64,000 nt of DNA from Streptomyces sp. KMM 9044 (GTDB lineage: Bacteria; Actinomycetota; Actinomycetes; Streptomycetales; Streptomycetaceae). The notes under the pieces are model-generated. The model was not told the origin of the DNA and searched no databases. It saw only the letters and a program-made list of their open reading frames with translations. The stretch is from assembly GCF_024701375.2 (NCBI RefSeq), contig NZ_CP113910.1, positions 744,001-808,000 on the forward strand, read 5' to 3'. Below are positions 33,959-43,380 of the stretch, one piece after another (position 1 is the stretch's first letter; every line of letters starts with the position of its first letter). A program made the translations under genes and the position numbers.

Positions 33959-35233
33959 GTGCCCGACGACGCAGCAGCACGCGCGGGAACCCGCGGACAG
34001 CCACCACCACAGTCACGACCGGGAACAGGGACCTGGATCGGCCTGGTACTCGTACTGGCCCTGCTCCTGGGGACCGTACTGGTCACGGACCTCCCGGACC
34101 GCGACGACGGGCGGCCGGACGGTGGTGCCTGCACACCGCGCACCGTCGCGTCCTGGGCCGAGGAGGACGCCCTCGCTTCGGAGTTCGCCCGCTACGGTGA
34201 CGGCGGTGCCCGCATCGACGACTGGACGGGCGGCGACGGCACGCACTCGGTGCGGCTGCCCGACGGCCGGCTGCTGTGGCTGTTCTCCGACACGTTCCTG
34301 GGCCGCGTGCACCGTCCGCCCAACCCGGTCGGCGAGCCGTACGCCTGGCGGGACGCGAGCGCGCCGATGGTACGCAACTCGGCCGTCCTGATGCGCGACG
34401 GCCGGCTGGAGTCCACACTCCCCGCCCCGCTCTTCCCCGATCCGGCCCCGGACCAGTGGCGCTGGCCGGTCGGCGCCCGGGTCGAGCCCCGCTCCCCCGG
34501 TTCCACGGAGCAGGTCGTCCGGGTACTGCTGTGGGTGCGTACGGCGGGGCAGCCCCCGTGGATCTACGGGGTACCGACCGCCACCGAGGTCGGCACGCTC
34601 TCCCTGCCCGATCTGCGCCTGGAGTCGGTGCAGAAGGTGCTGGACCAGCAAGACGTGCCCGATCCGTCCCGGAGGGTACTGTTCGGCACCACCCTGGTCG
34701 AGGAGGACGGGTGGACGTACGTCTTCGGAGGCGACGACGGCCGGGCCGTCTCCCGCAAGGCCTCACAGGCGTACGCGGCGCGGATCCCGGAGGGCGGGCT
34801 CGGCGACCCGGCGGCCTGGGAGTACTGGAACGGCACGGCGTGGCAGACCCGCGCCCGCCCGCGCCCGGTGCTCGGCGACGGACACCGCACGGGTGTGGGC
34901 AGCGCCTTCTCGGTGGTGCGGGAGGGCGGGACGTACGTCCTGTTCACGATGGCCACGGGCGTCAAGGGACTGACCACGGTGGCGGCGTACTGGTCCTGCT
35001 CCCCCGCAGGACCGTGGCACGGCCCGGCGAAGGAGTTCAGCCCCGCGCTGCCGCACGGCGGGACCGGCGCGTACAACCCGCAGACGCACCCTGAGCTGAG
35101 CGGTGAGGGACGGCTGGTACTCAGCTATGACGTGAACCTGCTCGAGACGTCCGGTGCCGCGGTGCTGCTCAGCCGGAACGTCTCCCTGTACCGGCCCCGC
35201 TTCGTGACGGTCCTGCTGGGACCGGGGCGGTAA
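33959..35233 (+). CDS. Membrane-anchored extracellular beta-propeller-like protein
   Basis: The 424-residue protein (GTG start) has one N-terminal transmembrane helix (W-I-G-L-V-L-V-L-A-L-L-L-G-T, about residues 26-44) with the rest outside. The outer part has repeated propeller-like blocks (L-L-W-L-F-S-D-T-F-L-G, W-T-Y-V-F-G-G-D-D-G, Y-V-L-F-T-M-A-T) and resembles DUF4185/DUF5005-type domains, which are related to glycosidase-like five-bladed propellers. Function is unknown; carbohydrate recognition is a fair guess. It is monocistronic. Confidence 0.75.
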   Translation: MPDDAAARAGTRGQPPPQSRPGTGTWIGLVLVLALLLGTVLVTDLPDRDDGRPDGGACTPRTVASWAEEDALASEFARYGDGGARIDDWTGGDGTHSVRLPDGRLLWLFSDTFLGRVHRPPNPVGEPYAWRDASAPMVRNSAVLMRDGRLESTLPAPLFPDPAPDQWRWPVGARVEPRSPGSTEQVVRVLLWVRTAGQPPWIYGVPTATEVGTLSLPDLRLESVQKVLDQQDVPDPSRRVLFGTTLVEEDGWTYVFGGDDGRAVSRKASQAYAARIPEGGLGDPAAWEYWNGTAWQTRARPRPVLGDGHRTGVGSAFSVVREGGTYVLFTMATGVKGLTTVAAYWSCSPAGPWHGPAKEFSPALPHGGTGAYNPQTHPELSGEGRLVLSYDVNLLETSGAAVLLSRNVSLYRPRFVTVLLGPGR

Positions 35234-35333
35234 CCCCCTCGGCAACCGCCCCGCCGGGGGAGGGATTCGTGGAAGGCCGAGACACGTCGAGAAACAGGGA
35301 GCGGGGAGTGCGCGAGTTCACCAGCCCTGCTCC

Positions 35334-35476
35334 GACTCTGTTGCTCAATTGCGGAGCGTGACGCCGGCCTGTCGACGGGGCGCAGGGAACGGGCCTCGCG
35401 GAGAGGCGGTCCGCCGCCCCGGCCGGCCCCTCCCGGATGTGGTGCGTGACCCTCCCTCGAATTGAGCAGCAGAGTC
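35334..35476. mobile_element. 143-bp MITE with terminal repeats and target duplication
   Basis: The 17-bp ends GACTCTGTTGCTCAATT (35334-35350) and AATTGAGCAGCAGAGTC (35460-35476) are complementary at 16 of 17 positions. The identical hexamer TGCTCC flanks the element directly on both sides (35328-35333 and 35477-35482), as a target duplication should. No gene lies inside. It must be moved by a transposase encoded elsewhere that recognises these ends. Confidence 0.75.
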
Positions 35477-35605
35477 TGCTCCGGCGCCGAAGCGACACGG
35501 CTCCCCCTGCCCGGCGAGAGAGGTGGACCATCGGTGCGCAGCTCGTGCCGGTCCGCCCCACGTGGTCCGCGGAGCGGTGCCGCTGGATGCTGTACGACGC
35601 CGAGG

Positions 35606-35782
35606 TGACGGCAGCGGGCGGCCGACACCCTCGTCTCGCCGGCGGAGTCGGTCCGGGCCTTCCACCTTCTGGTGCAGCCGTTCACCGAGGAACACGGGCT
35701 GCTCACGCCGTCGCGGAAGCTGAGGCGCAGGGCGATCGAGAAGGTGTACGCGGAAGGGGACGAGGCGCCGTACCGCACGTGA
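35606..35782 (+). pseudogene. C-terminal remnant of an acyl-CoA synthetase
   Basis: After an in-frame TGA the last 58 residues or so are open and read S-P-A-E-S-V-R-A-F-H, then Q-P-F-T-E-E-H-G-L-L-T-P-S-R-K-L-R-R-R, with A-I-E-K-V-Y at the end. This is the C-terminal lid of AMP-binding long-chain acyl-CoA synthetases; the K in the T-P-S-x-K-L-R-R block is normal for the family. The first 500 residues or more are missing. The MITE sits 130 bp upstream. No ribosome site or start is seen, so it is debris. Confidence 0.7.
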
Positions 35783-35918
35783 GGTCCGCCGTACGGCGGT
35801 GTCCGACGACCTGATGATGCGCTCACTGTGCGTGAGATGTACCGTCCGGAATGCATCGCGGGGGACGATCGTTGACCATGGGAGTTCCACCGGACACCGA
35901 CCTAAGGATCGAAAGCTC

Positions 35919-36746
35919 GTGAGCATGGTCCCCCCGATCACCCTGAACAACGGCGTCACGATGCCCCAACTGGGTTTCGGCGTCTGGCAGGTACCGGACA
36001 CCGAAGCCGGGACGGCCGTCACGGCGGCGCTGGAGGCGGGCTACCGCAGCATCGACACCGCAGCGGTCTACGGCAACGAGACGGGTACCGGCAGGGCAGT
36101 CGCCGCCTCGGGCATTCCCCGCGAGGACCTCTTCGTCACCACCAAGCTCTGGAACGACGACCAGGGGTACGACACCACCCTGCGTGGTTTCGACACCTCT
36201 CTGTCCAAGCTCGGCCTGGACTACGTGGACCTGTACCTCATCCACTGGCCCATGCCGGCCCGCGGCCGCTACGTCGACACGTACCGGGCGTTCGAGAAGC
36301 TGTACGCCGAGGGCCGAATCCGTGCCATCGGCGTGTCCAACTTCCTGCCCGAGCACCTGGAGCACCTGCTCGAGGAGACGTCGGTCGTCCCGGCCGTCAA
36401 CCAGATCGAGCTTCATCCGCATCTCCAGCAGTCCGCCGCGCGGGAGTACCACGCGGAGCGGGGCATCGCCACGGAGGCCTGGTCACCGCTCGGCTCGGGC
36501 AAGGGCCTGCTGGAGGTCCCGGCGATCGTGGCCATCGCTCGCAAGCACGGGCGCACGCCGGCACAGGTCGTCCTGCGCTGGCACCTCCAGCTCGGCAACG
36601 TCGTCATCCCCAAGTCGGTGACACCGTCGCGGATCAAGGAGAACATCGACGTGTTCGGCTTCCGCCTGGACGCGGAGGACCTCGCGGCGATCAGCGCACT
36701 GAACGAGGACCGCCGCCTGGGCTCGGACCCGGCGACGGTGAACTGA
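35919..36746 (+). CDS. Aldo/keto reductase
   Basis: The 275-residue protein starts at GTG 35919 with AAGGA 15-20 bases upstream; ATG 35925 is an alternative two codons on. The (beta/alpha)8 NADPH-dependent reductase shows M-P-Q-L-G-F-G-V-W, the catalytic Asp and Tyr in D-T-A-A-V-Y-G-N-E, Lys in T-T-K-L-W, His in L-I-H-W-P, and the cofactor block I-P-K-S-V-T-P-S-R-I-K-E-N. It reduces aldehydes or ketones in the cytoplasm; the substrate cannot be read from sequence. It stands alone, with a shared terminator after it. Confidence 0.93.
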   Translation: MSMVPPITLNNGVTMPQLGFGVWQVPDTEAGTAVTAALEAGYRSIDTAAVYGNETGTGRAVAASGIPREDLFVTTKLWNDDQGYDTTLRGFDTSLSKLGLDYVDLYLIHWPMPARGRYVDTYRAFEKLYAEGRIRAIGVSNFLPEHLEHLLEETSVVPAVNQIELHPHLQQSAAREYHAERGIATEAWSPLGSGKGLLEVPAIVAIARKHGRTPAQVVLRWHLQLGNVVIPKSVTPSRIKENIDVFGFRLDAEDLAAISALNEDRRLGSDPATVN

Positions 36747-36770
36747 CCTCTGGTCTTCCGGGACAGGGCG

Positions 36771-36804
36771 CGGCGGTCTTCCCCCGCGCACGGGGAGACC
36801 GCCG
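36771..36804. terminator. Bidirectional hairpin between convergent genes
   Basis: CGGCGGTCTTCCCC (36771-36784) pairs with GGGGAGACCGCCG (36792-36804), with one bulged base. It lies between the converging aldo/keto reductase and methyltransferase genes. Confidence 0.65.
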
Positions 36805-36834
36805 TCCGTATGGTCCCGCCGGCCCGGACCGGCT

Positions 36835-37740
36835 CTACACCGGGCGGACGGCCGTATGCACCGTGTGAGCCGTCAGGAAGAAGACGTCGGAGCGGTGGTG
36901 CAGGCTCGCCTCGTCGGCGGGGTCGAGGAGGCGGTCGATGGTGGCGCGGTCCTCGGCGTCCAGTTCCCCGGCGAGTCTGCCGCGGGTGCGGGCGAGCGTC
37001 GTGACCACGTGTGTCCGGACACGCTCGGTGGCCGGGCCGGGAAGGTCGAGGAGGAAGGTGCGGGAGCGGCTGTGGTGCAGTCCGGCCGAGGTCAGCAGGG
37101 CCGGCCAGTCCTCGGTGTGTGCGACGGAGCCCGGCAGTTCGGTGCGCATCCGGGTGAACCAGTCGGCCTCCACCGCGTCGACACGGCTCTGGAGCCCTGG
37201 CCGGCCGATGCCGATGTCGCGCGGCAGGTAGCGGCTGGGCAGTCCGCCCTCCAGGACGGCCAGCGTGCCCCCGGGCGCGAGCCGGGCGGCGTAGGCGGCG
37301 AGCGCGGCGCGCTGGTCGCCGAGGTGGTGGACGCTGCGGCTGGCCCACAACAGGTCGGCCGGGTACTCCAGTTCGTCGAGCACGCCGGGGAGTTCACCGG
37401 CGAGGGTTCCGAAACGGTCACCGGCGCCGTGCCGGGCGGCGCGGTCCGCGGCCCGTTCGAGCAGTGGGGCGGAGCCGTCGACCGCCACGATGCGGGCGCC
37501 CTCGAAGACCTCGGCGAACAGGCACGAGACGACGCCCGGCCCACTGCCCGCGTCCACGATCAGCCCCGGCTCGGTCACCTCCTTCGCAAGCCAGCCGAGG
37601 GCCCGTTCGTACAGGGGGGTGAAGAGTTCGGCCTCCGATTCGAGCAGGGAGGCCATCTCCGCCCAGTCGATCTCGGTGTCCGTCGCCCCGTGGTCGTGGT
37701 GGTGCCCGGGGTGGTGCTGGTCGTGGTCGTGCTGCGCCAT
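36835..37740 (-). CDS. Class I SAM-dependent methyltransferase with His-rich start
   Basis: The 301-residue protein starts at ATG 37740 behind AGAGGGTGA. Residues 2-17 form a histidine/aspartate-rich segment (H-D-H-D-Q-H-H-P-G-H-H-H-D-H), possibly binding metal. The Rossmann methyltransferase core follows: motif I V-D-A-G-S-G-P-G-V, acidic end V-A-V-D-G-S, then D-L-L-W-A-S-R-S-V-H-H-L and L-A-V-L-E-G-G. The substrate is unknown. It is monocistronic. Confidence 0.85.
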   Translation of the reverse strand: MAQHDHDQHHPGHHHDHGATDTEIDWAEMASLLESEAELFTPLYERALGWLAKEVTEPGLIVDAGSGPGVVSCLFAEVFEGARIVAVDGSAPLLERAADRAARHGAGDRFGTLAGELPGVLDELEYPADLLWASRSVHHLGDQRAALAAYAARLAPGGTLAVLEGGLPSRYLPRDIGIGRPGLQSRVDAVEADWFTRMRTELPGSVAHTEDWPALLTSAGLHHSRSRTFLLDLPGPATERVRTHVVTTLARTRGRLAGELDAEDRATIDRLLDPADEASLHHRSDVFFLTAHTVHTAVRPV

Positions 37741-37856
37741 GGGGGTCACCCTCTCCGCTCGGATGCGGACAGAGTGCGCCGACGCGCCCGGCAGAGGCCA
37801 GTATTGTTGCCGCTCCGGCAAGGCGGTTTCCCGGAACCGCCCCTACGGGCGTGAGC

Positions 37857-37897
37857 GATCCGCCGGGGCCGGGCACGCGGCCCGGTCCCGGCGGATC
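37857..37897 (-). terminator. Terminator of the GH6 cellulase gene
   Basis: Positions 37857-37873 and 37881-37897 form a 17-bp stem with one mismatch and a 7-base loop. It begins 20 bp after the GH6 stop on the minus strand. Confidence 0.75.
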
Positions 37898-37917
37898 GGG
37901 GTCGGTCAGTCAGCCGG

Positions 37918-39612
37918 TCACGGCAGCGGCGGGTACGCGTTCCGCATGAGCTCCTGGAACTGTGCCGAGAACCAGTGACCGGAGATCGGGGCGTCCGGCA
38001 GGGCACCGGTGAAATTGTTCCCGTTGCGCGGGGTGCCCGTGTAGGTCGGGTCGCACATCCGGTCGAAGCCCTTGCCCTCTTCGTTCGGGATCTCCTTGCT
38101 GGCCCCGTCGGACTCGCCCGGGGGCTTCACCCACACGTAGGCGTCGATGCCGTTCTCGGGTGCTGTCTGCGGGCGTTCGCCGAGTCCGGCGCCCGACTGG
38201 TTGCACCAGTTGCCGATGTGGATGCGGCGGTCGTAGCGTCCGCCCTCGACGTAGGCGTCGACGCTGGTCGTCGCGCCCGGTCCGGTGGGCCGGTCACCGC
38301 CGCCCCAGCCGTTGCGGGAGGTGTCGATCAGCATGCCGATGTTCGTGTCGAAGCCGGTCGAGACGAGTTCGGTCCGGAAGGCCTGGGCGAAGCCCAGCTC
38401 GTCGACGTAACGGTTCCAGTCGACCCACCCGGACTCGCGGACGGACTTGCCGGCCACGGAGTCGTTGATGGAGAAGTTCTCCTCCTTCAGCGCGCTGTAG
38501 TTGGCGGTGTTGGTGATGAAGCCGTGGACGTCGGACGGAGTCGCGCCCTCGGCGGTGGCCGCGTCGTGGAAGACGTCGGCGGAGGCGCCGAAGTTGTCGT
38601 CCCAGCCGATCCAGCCGTGGTGGCCGGCGTCGACGTAGTTGTACACGTTCCCCACGTCGCCGAGCTTGTTCAGGGCGTAGCCGACGCCCTTGACGTAGTT
38701 GCCGTTGGCCTTCATCACGTCGCACTCGGGCGTGGCGGTGGGCCGGCTGCCGGTGTTGGTGACGAGGTTGGGCAGGGAGTCGATCTCGACGGTGGTGACG
38801 ATCCGCAGCGGGGCGTACTTCTCCTCACCGAGGATCTCGGCGATCGGGTCGATGTACTCGGTCTTGTAGCGGCCGATCTCCGTCGGGCCGAGTTCGCCGT
38901 TGGAGGCGAGGGCGGAGCAGTCGCGGCCGGGCAGGTTGTAGATGACCAGCTGGACGACGAGTTCGTCCGAGCCCTTCTGCGCGAGCGCCTCGTCGAGGTG
39001 GTCGCGCAGGCCCATGCCGCCGTTCACACCGTTGATGGCGGCGATGCGGTCCAGCCAGACTCCGGTGGGCTGGTCGGCGATGCGGTCGCCGCCCGGCTCG
39101 GCGGCGGCCTTCGCGGACCACTCGGGGTTCACGTACACCTTGGCACCGCTGTACGGGTTGTCGACCCGGTCACCGGGGTCGGTCGGGCCTCCGTCGTCGA
39201 CGTTGCACGTGACACCGTCGAGGGTGAAGGTGGCGGGGATCGCGTTGCTGCCGCTATAGGTGCCCTGGAAGCCGAAGCTGGCCGAACCGCCGGTCGCCAG
39301 CGTGCCGTTGTAGGACTCGTTGACGGCGGTGACGTTGCTGCCGGACTGGGTGACCTTGGCGTTCCAGCCGCTGGTGACCCGCTGGTTGCCGGCGTAGGAC
39401 CACTTCAGCGACCAGGACGACTTGGCGGCACCGAGGTTGGTGACGGTCACGGCGGCGGTGAAGCCGGTGCCCCACTGGTTCTGCACCTGGTAGTCGACGG
39501 TGCAGGGGACGGCGGCGGCGCCGACACCGTCGGGTACGACGGCGTACGCCGTGCCGGTGGCACCGGCGACCAGCGCCATGGCAGCGAGGAGCGCGGTTCT
39601 CGTGCGACTCAT
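37918..39612 (-). CDS. Secreted GH6 cellulase (cellobiohydrolase type) with CBM2
   Basis: The 564-residue protein has a Sec signal ending near residue 24 (G-T-A-Y-A). A CBM2 cellulose-binding module (about 36-138; W-G-T-G-F, W-S-L-K-W-S-Y, W-N-A-K) and a short Asp/Gly/Pro linker precede a GH6 domain from about 150. GH6 markers are V-I-Y-N-L-P-G-R-D-C, V-Y-N-Y-V-D-A-G-H-H-G-W-I-G-W, T-N-T-A-N-Y and the late N-W-C-N-Q-S-G-A-G. The many active-site-closing insertions and the length suit an exo-acting cellobiohydrolase working from the non-reducing end. It is divergent from the GH48 gene; a CebR-like site lies upstream. Confidence 0.93.
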   Translation of the reverse strand: MSRTRTALLAAMALVAGATGTAYAVVPDGVGAAAVPCTVDYQVQNQWGTGFTAAVTVTNLGAAKSSWSLKWSYAGNQRVTSGWNAKVTQSGSNVTAVNESYNGTLATGGSASFGFQGTYSGSNAIPATFTLDGVTCNVDDGGPTDPGDRVDNPYSGAKVYVNPEWSAKAAAEPGGDRIADQPTGVWLDRIAAINGVNGGMGLRDHLDEALAQKGSDELVVQLVIYNLPGRDCSALASNGELGPTEIGRYKTEYIDPIAEILGEEKYAPLRIVTTVEIDSLPNLVTNTGSRPTATPECDVMKANGNYVKGVGYALNKLGDVGNVYNYVDAGHHGWIGWDDNFGASADVFHDAATAEGATPSDVHGFITNTANYSALKEENFSINDSVAGKSVRESGWVDWNRYVDELGFAQAFRTELVSTGFDTNIGMLIDTSRNGWGGGDRPTGPGATTSVDAYVEGGRYDRRIHIGNWCNQSGAGLGERPQTAPENGIDAYVWVKPPGESDGASKEIPNEEGKGFDRMCDPTYTGTPRNGNNFTGALPDAPISGHWFSAQFQELMRNAYPPLP

Positions 39613-39774
39613 GAGTGCGGGTTTCCTATCCGTTGGGGGTGTACGGGTCGCGCTGTCCGAAGAGGTCTGTCCCTAGGAGAGTTGACGGTCGGCAGTGATC
39701 TCACCGGGGCGCGCGTGGGGCGCGCGTCCGGTGCCGTAGGGCGTGGACGTGGGGGGGCACCTCGGGGCGGAGGA

Positions 39775-40053
39775 TCAGGACGAGGCCCGGTCCGCGGTCC
39801 GGGACGTGCGGGGGCCGGACCGGCCATGAGGGGTCCCCCGGGAGTGCGCTGCCCCCGCGCCGGGGGTGCGGGTGGTGCCGTCGGGCGGGAACACCGCGAC
39901 TGTGGTGCCGGCGTCCTGCGGGGAGGCCCTGACGGAGGGCTCCGCCGTGCACACGGACGCTGACTCGTGCGCCCCGACGACCGGGGCGCCCGCACGGGGC
40001 ACGGACGTACCGGCGACAGGACGTAAAAGTACTGAACGCGGGGGGTGCCACAT
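39775..40053 (-). CDS. Small protein of unknown function with a TTA codon
   Basis: ATG 40053 is preceded by CAAGGAGTCGCTC, a strong ribosome site with good spacing. It opens a 92-residue frame with high GC at third positions beyond the first ten codons, as real Streptomyces genes have. Codon 10 is TTA, the rare leucine codon read only by the bldA tRNA. No domain, signal or family is recognised. The frame lies between the GH6 cellulase and the CebR-like sites and points in the same direction as the GH6 gene, so it may be a co-transcribed leader. It could also be chance; the ribosome site is the main support. Confidence 0.4.
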   Translation of the reverse strand: MWHPPRSVLLRPVAGTSVPRAGAPVVGAHESASVCTAEPSVRASPQDAGTTVAVFPPDGTTRTPGAGAAHSRGTPHGRSGPRTSRTADRASS

Positions 40054-40101
40054 GAGCGACTCCTTGCAGTTCGGGCGTGCCGTGACGGACGCGTCGACTG
40101 A

Positions 40102-40115
40102 TGGAACCGCTCCCA
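40102..40115 (-). promoter_or_regulatory. CebR-like operator facing the GH6 side
   Basis: TGGAACCGCTCCCA differs from the 14-bp CebR palindrome TGGGAGCGCTCCCA at three positions, two G-to-A-type and one G-to-C. CebR is the cellobiose-responsive LacI-type repressor of Streptomyces cellulase genes. The position, about 50-60 bp upstream of the small minus-strand frame and 490 bp from GH6, fits control of that transcript. Confidence 0.6.
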
Positions 40116-40244
40116 CTGGTGTCTCTGAAGCTAGCGCCAAGTGACGGCAAAGAACAGGGGAGTTACCGACATTCGCTGAACTTCGGTCATCGAATCTTTT
40201 CGACTCTCCACAAGCCTTGACCGCCCTGGGCCCCGTCCTCACTA

Positions 40245-40258
40245 TGGGAGCGCTCCCA
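40245..40258 (+). promoter_or_regulatory. CebR operator upstream of the GH48 gene
   Basis: TGGGAGCGCTCCCA is a perfect 14-bp palindrome identical to the established CebR-binding consensus. It ends 46 bp before the GH48 start. Cellobiose or cellotriose would lift repression. Confidence 0.85.
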
Positions 40259-40304
40259 CTGGTTCAAGCCTTGACATCTCCGAGTCGCAGGAGGAACCAG
40301 CACC

Positions 40305-43223
40305 ATGCATCCCCCACCCAGAAGACGCCGCGGCCTCCGGCGACTGTGGACGGCCGCCGCAGCAGCCCTCGCACTTCCGCTGACGATGCTCTCCTCAGGA
40401 TCGACTCCCGCTCAGGCAGCGGCCGTCCAGTGCAGCGTGGACTACCGGACCAATGACTGGGGCTCCGGTTTCACCGCGGATCTGACCCTCACCAACCGCG
40501 CCGCGGCGGACATCAACGGCTGGACCCTGACCTACGCCTACGCGGGCAACCAGCGGCTGGTGAACGGCTGGAACGGCAGCTGGAGCCAGTCCGGCTCCAC
40601 CGTGACCGTGCGAAACGCCGGACACAACGCGCGGATCGCGGCCGGCGGCGCCGTCACCACCGGTGCGCAGTTCTCCTACAGCGGCAGCAACGCCGCACCC
40701 TCCTCCTTCGCCGTCAACGGCACCACCTGCACGGGGGCACACCAGCCGCCGATCACCGTACTGACCAGCCCCGAGGCCGGCGCGGTCTACACGCGGGGCG
40801 AAACGGTTCCGCTCGCGGCGACCGCGGCGGCGGCCGACGACGCGACGATCACCAAGGTGGAGTTCTACGACGACACCGAACTGCTGGGCACGGACGAGAG
40901 CGCGCCCTTCACGCTTTCCGCCGCCGGCTTGACCGTGGGCAGTCATTCGCTGACGGCGAAGGCCTACGACAGCCTGGGCGCCTCCGCGAGCTCGACCCCG
41001 GTCGGCATCACCGTCGCCTCCGGTCCGGTCGTCGTGGCCACCCCGTCCCAACTGGGGGTACGACAGGGAGAGTCGGGCACGTACGAGGTGAAGCTGTCGA
41101 CACGGCCGAGCGCGAACACGACCGTCACGACGACCCGCGCGAGCGGCAACCCGGGGCTGTCGGTCACCGCGGGCGGCTCGCTCACCTTCACGCGGTCGAA
41201 CTGGGACACCGCGCAGAAGGTCACGATCGGCGCCGACGCGTCGGGCACGGGTTCGGCGGTCTTCGAGTCGTCGGCCCCGGGGCACACCGAGGCGGCGGTC
41301 ACGGTGACGCAGCTGGGCGCGACGAAGGCGTACGACGCCCGTTTCCTGGATCTCTACGGGAAGATCACCGACCCGGCGAACGGATACTTCTCGCCCGAGG
41401 GCATCCCGTACCACTCGGTGGAGACGCTGATCGTCGAGGCGCCGGACCACGGCCACGAGACCACCTCGGAGGCGTACAGCTACCTGCTGTGGCTGCAGGC
41501 CATGTACGGCAAGGTGACCGGTGACTGGTCGAAGTTCAACGGGGCCTGGGACATCATGGAGCGGTACATGATCCCGACTCACGCGGACCAGCCGACCAAC
41601 TCCTTCTACAACGCCTCGAAGCCGGCGACGTACGCGCCCGAGCTCGACACCCCCGCCGAGTACCCGGCGCCGCTGGACACCGGCGTCCGCGTCGGACCGG
41701 ACCCGATCGCCGCCGAGCTGAGGTCCACGTACGGCACGGACGACGTCTACGGTATGCACTGGCTGCAGGACGTGGACAACACCTACGGCTACGGCAACGA
41801 GCCCGGCCGGTGCGAGGCGGGTCCGACGGCGACCGGGCCGTCGTACATCAACACCTTCCAGCGCGGCGCGCAGGAGTCGGTGTGGGAGACGGTGCCGCAG
41901 CCCACCTGCGACGCCTTCAAGTACGGCGGTACGAACGGGTATCTGGACCTGTTCACCCAGGACGCCTCCTACGCGAAGCAGTGGAAGTTCACCAACGCCC
42001 CGGACGCCGACGCGCGCGCGGTGCAGGCCGCCTACTGGGCCGACCTGTGGGCCGGGGAGCAGGGCAACGGCGGTGACATCTCCACCACCGTCGCCAAGGC
42101 CGCCAAGATGGGCGACTACCTGCGCTACTCCATGTACGACAAGTACTTCAAGAAGGTCGGGAACTGCACGAGCCCGTCCTCCTGCCCGGCCGGTACCGGC
42201 AAGGACGCCTCGCACTATCTGATGTCCTGGTACTACGCCTGGGGCGGAGCCACCGACACTTCGGCGGGCTGGGCCTGGCGCATCGGCTCCAGCCACGCGC
42301 ACGGCGGCTACCAGAACCCCCTGGCGGCCTACGCCCTCAGCTCCTACGACGCCCTGAAGCCGGATTCGGCGACGGGTGCGGCGGACTGGGGCAAGTCCCT
42401 GGACCGGCAGCTGGAGTTCTACCGCTGGCTGCAGTCCGACGAGGGCGCGATCGCGGGCGGCGCCACCAACAGCTGGGCGGGCCGCTACGCGACGCCGCCG
42501 GCCGGGACGCCGACGTTCTACGGCATGTACTACGACGAGAAACCGGTGTACCACGACCCGCCGTCCAACCAGTGGTTCGGCTTCCAGGCGTGGTCCATGG
42601 AGCGGGTCGCCGAGTACTACCAGCAGACGGGCGACGCGGACGCGAAGGTCGTCCTCGACAAGTGGGTGGACTGGGCGTTGTCCGAGACGACCGTCAACCC
42701 GGACGGCACCTTCCGTCTCCCGGCGACACTCCAGTGGTCGGGCAGCCCCGACACCTGGAACCCGTCCTCCCCCGGCGCCAACAGCTCGCTGCACGTCACC
42801 GTCAGCGACTACACCAACGACGTCGGTGTGGCCGCGGCCTACGCGAAGACGCTGACGTACTACGCGGACCGCTCGGGCGACACCGAGGCCGCGGACACGG
42901 CGAAGGCACTCCTCGACGGCATGTGGGACAACCACCAGGACGACCTCGGCATCGCCGTCCCGGAGACCCGCGCCGACTACAACCGCTTCGACGACCCCCT
43001 CCACGTGCCGAGCGGCTGGACCGGCACCATGCCCAACGGGGACACGATCGACTCGTCGTCGACGTTCGACTCGATCCGTTCCTTCTACCAGGACGACCCG
43101 GCCTGGTCGAAGATCGAGTCCTATCTGGCGGGCGGTGCCGCGCCCACCTTCACGTACCACCGGTTCTGGGCCCAGGCCGACATCGCCCTGGCCATGGGCT
43201 CGTACGCGGAGCTCCTCGAATAG
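40305..43223 (+). CDS. Secreted GH48 cellulase with N-terminal CBM2
   Basis: The 972-residue protein (ATG 40305 behind AGGAGG) has a signal to about residue 38 (T-P-A-Q-A). A CBM2 module (about 40-140), an Ig-like domain (about 150-238; Y-D-D-T-E-L-L-G-T), a second beta-sandwich (about 240-330) and the GH48 domain (about 340-972) follow. The GH48 acid is in [12 protein letters not shown]; other blocks include [10 protein letters not shown] and Y-Y-A-W-G-G. GH48 enzymes are processive cellobiohydrolases acting from the reducing end, complementing the divergent GH6 enzyme. Confidence 0.95.
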   Translation: MHPPPRRRRGLRRLWTAAAAALALPLTMLSSGSTPAQAAAVQCSVDYRTNDWGSGFTADLTLTNRAAADINGWTLTYAYAGNQRLVNGWNGSWSQSGSTVTVRNAGHNARIAAGGAVTTGAQFSYSGSNAAPSSFAVNGTTCTGAHQPPITVLTSPEAGAVYTRGETVPLAATAAAADDATITKVEFYDDTELLGTDESAPFTLSAAGLTVGSHSLTAKAYDSLGASASSTPVGITVASGPVVVATPSQLGVRQGESGTYEVKLSTRPSANTTVTTTRASGNPGLSVTAGGSLTFTRSNWDTAQKVTIGADASGTGSAVFESSAPGHTEAAVTVTQLGATKAYDARFLDLYGKITDPANGYFSPEGIPYHSVETLIVEAPDHGHETTSEAYSYLLWLQAMYGKVTGDWSKFNGAWDIMERYMIPTHADQPTNSFYNASKPATYAPELDTPAEYPAPLDTGVRVGPDPIAAELRSTYGTDDVYGMHWLQDVDNTYGYGNEPGRCEAGPTATGPSYINTFQRGAQESVWETVPQPTCDAFKYGGTNGYLDLFTQDASYAKQWKFTNAPDADARAVQAAYWADLWAGEQGNGGDISTTVAKAAKMGDYLRYSMYDKYFKKVGNCTSPSSCPAGTGKDASHYLMSWYYAWGGATDTSAGWAWRIGSSHAHGGYQNPLAAYALSSYDALKPDSATGAADWGKSLDRQLEFYRWLQSDEGAIAGGATNSWAGRYATPPAGTPTFYGMYYDEKPVYHDPPSNQWFGFQAWSMERVAEYYQQTGDADAKVVLDKWVDWALSETTVNPDGTFRLPATLQWSGSPDTWNPSSPGANSSLHVTVSDYTNDVGVAAAYAKTLTYYADRSGDTEAADTAKALLDGMWDNHQDDLGIAVPETRADYNRFDDPLHVPSGWTGTMPNGDTIDSSSTFDSIRSFYQDDPAWSKIESYLAGGAAPTFTYHRFWAQADIALAMGSYAELLE

Positions 43224-43276
43224 CCCCCGCCGGCGCTCCGCGTGCCGGCCCCGGCACCTGACGCCGGGGCCACAGC

Positions 43277-43315
43277 GGCCGGGCGGATCCCTCGCGCACG
43301 GGGGTCCGCCCGGCC
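43277..43315 (+). terminator. Terminator of the GH48 gene
   Basis: GGCCGGGCGGATCCC (43277-43291) pairs with GGGGTCCGCCCGGCC (43301-43315) with one mismatch and a 9-base loop, 54 bp after the GH48 stop. Confidence 0.7.
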
Positions 43316-43380
43316 CTCGCACGCCCTCCTCCCCGCCCCTTCTCGCTTTCCCCCCTCCACCCCCGAGGAAGGACTTCACC

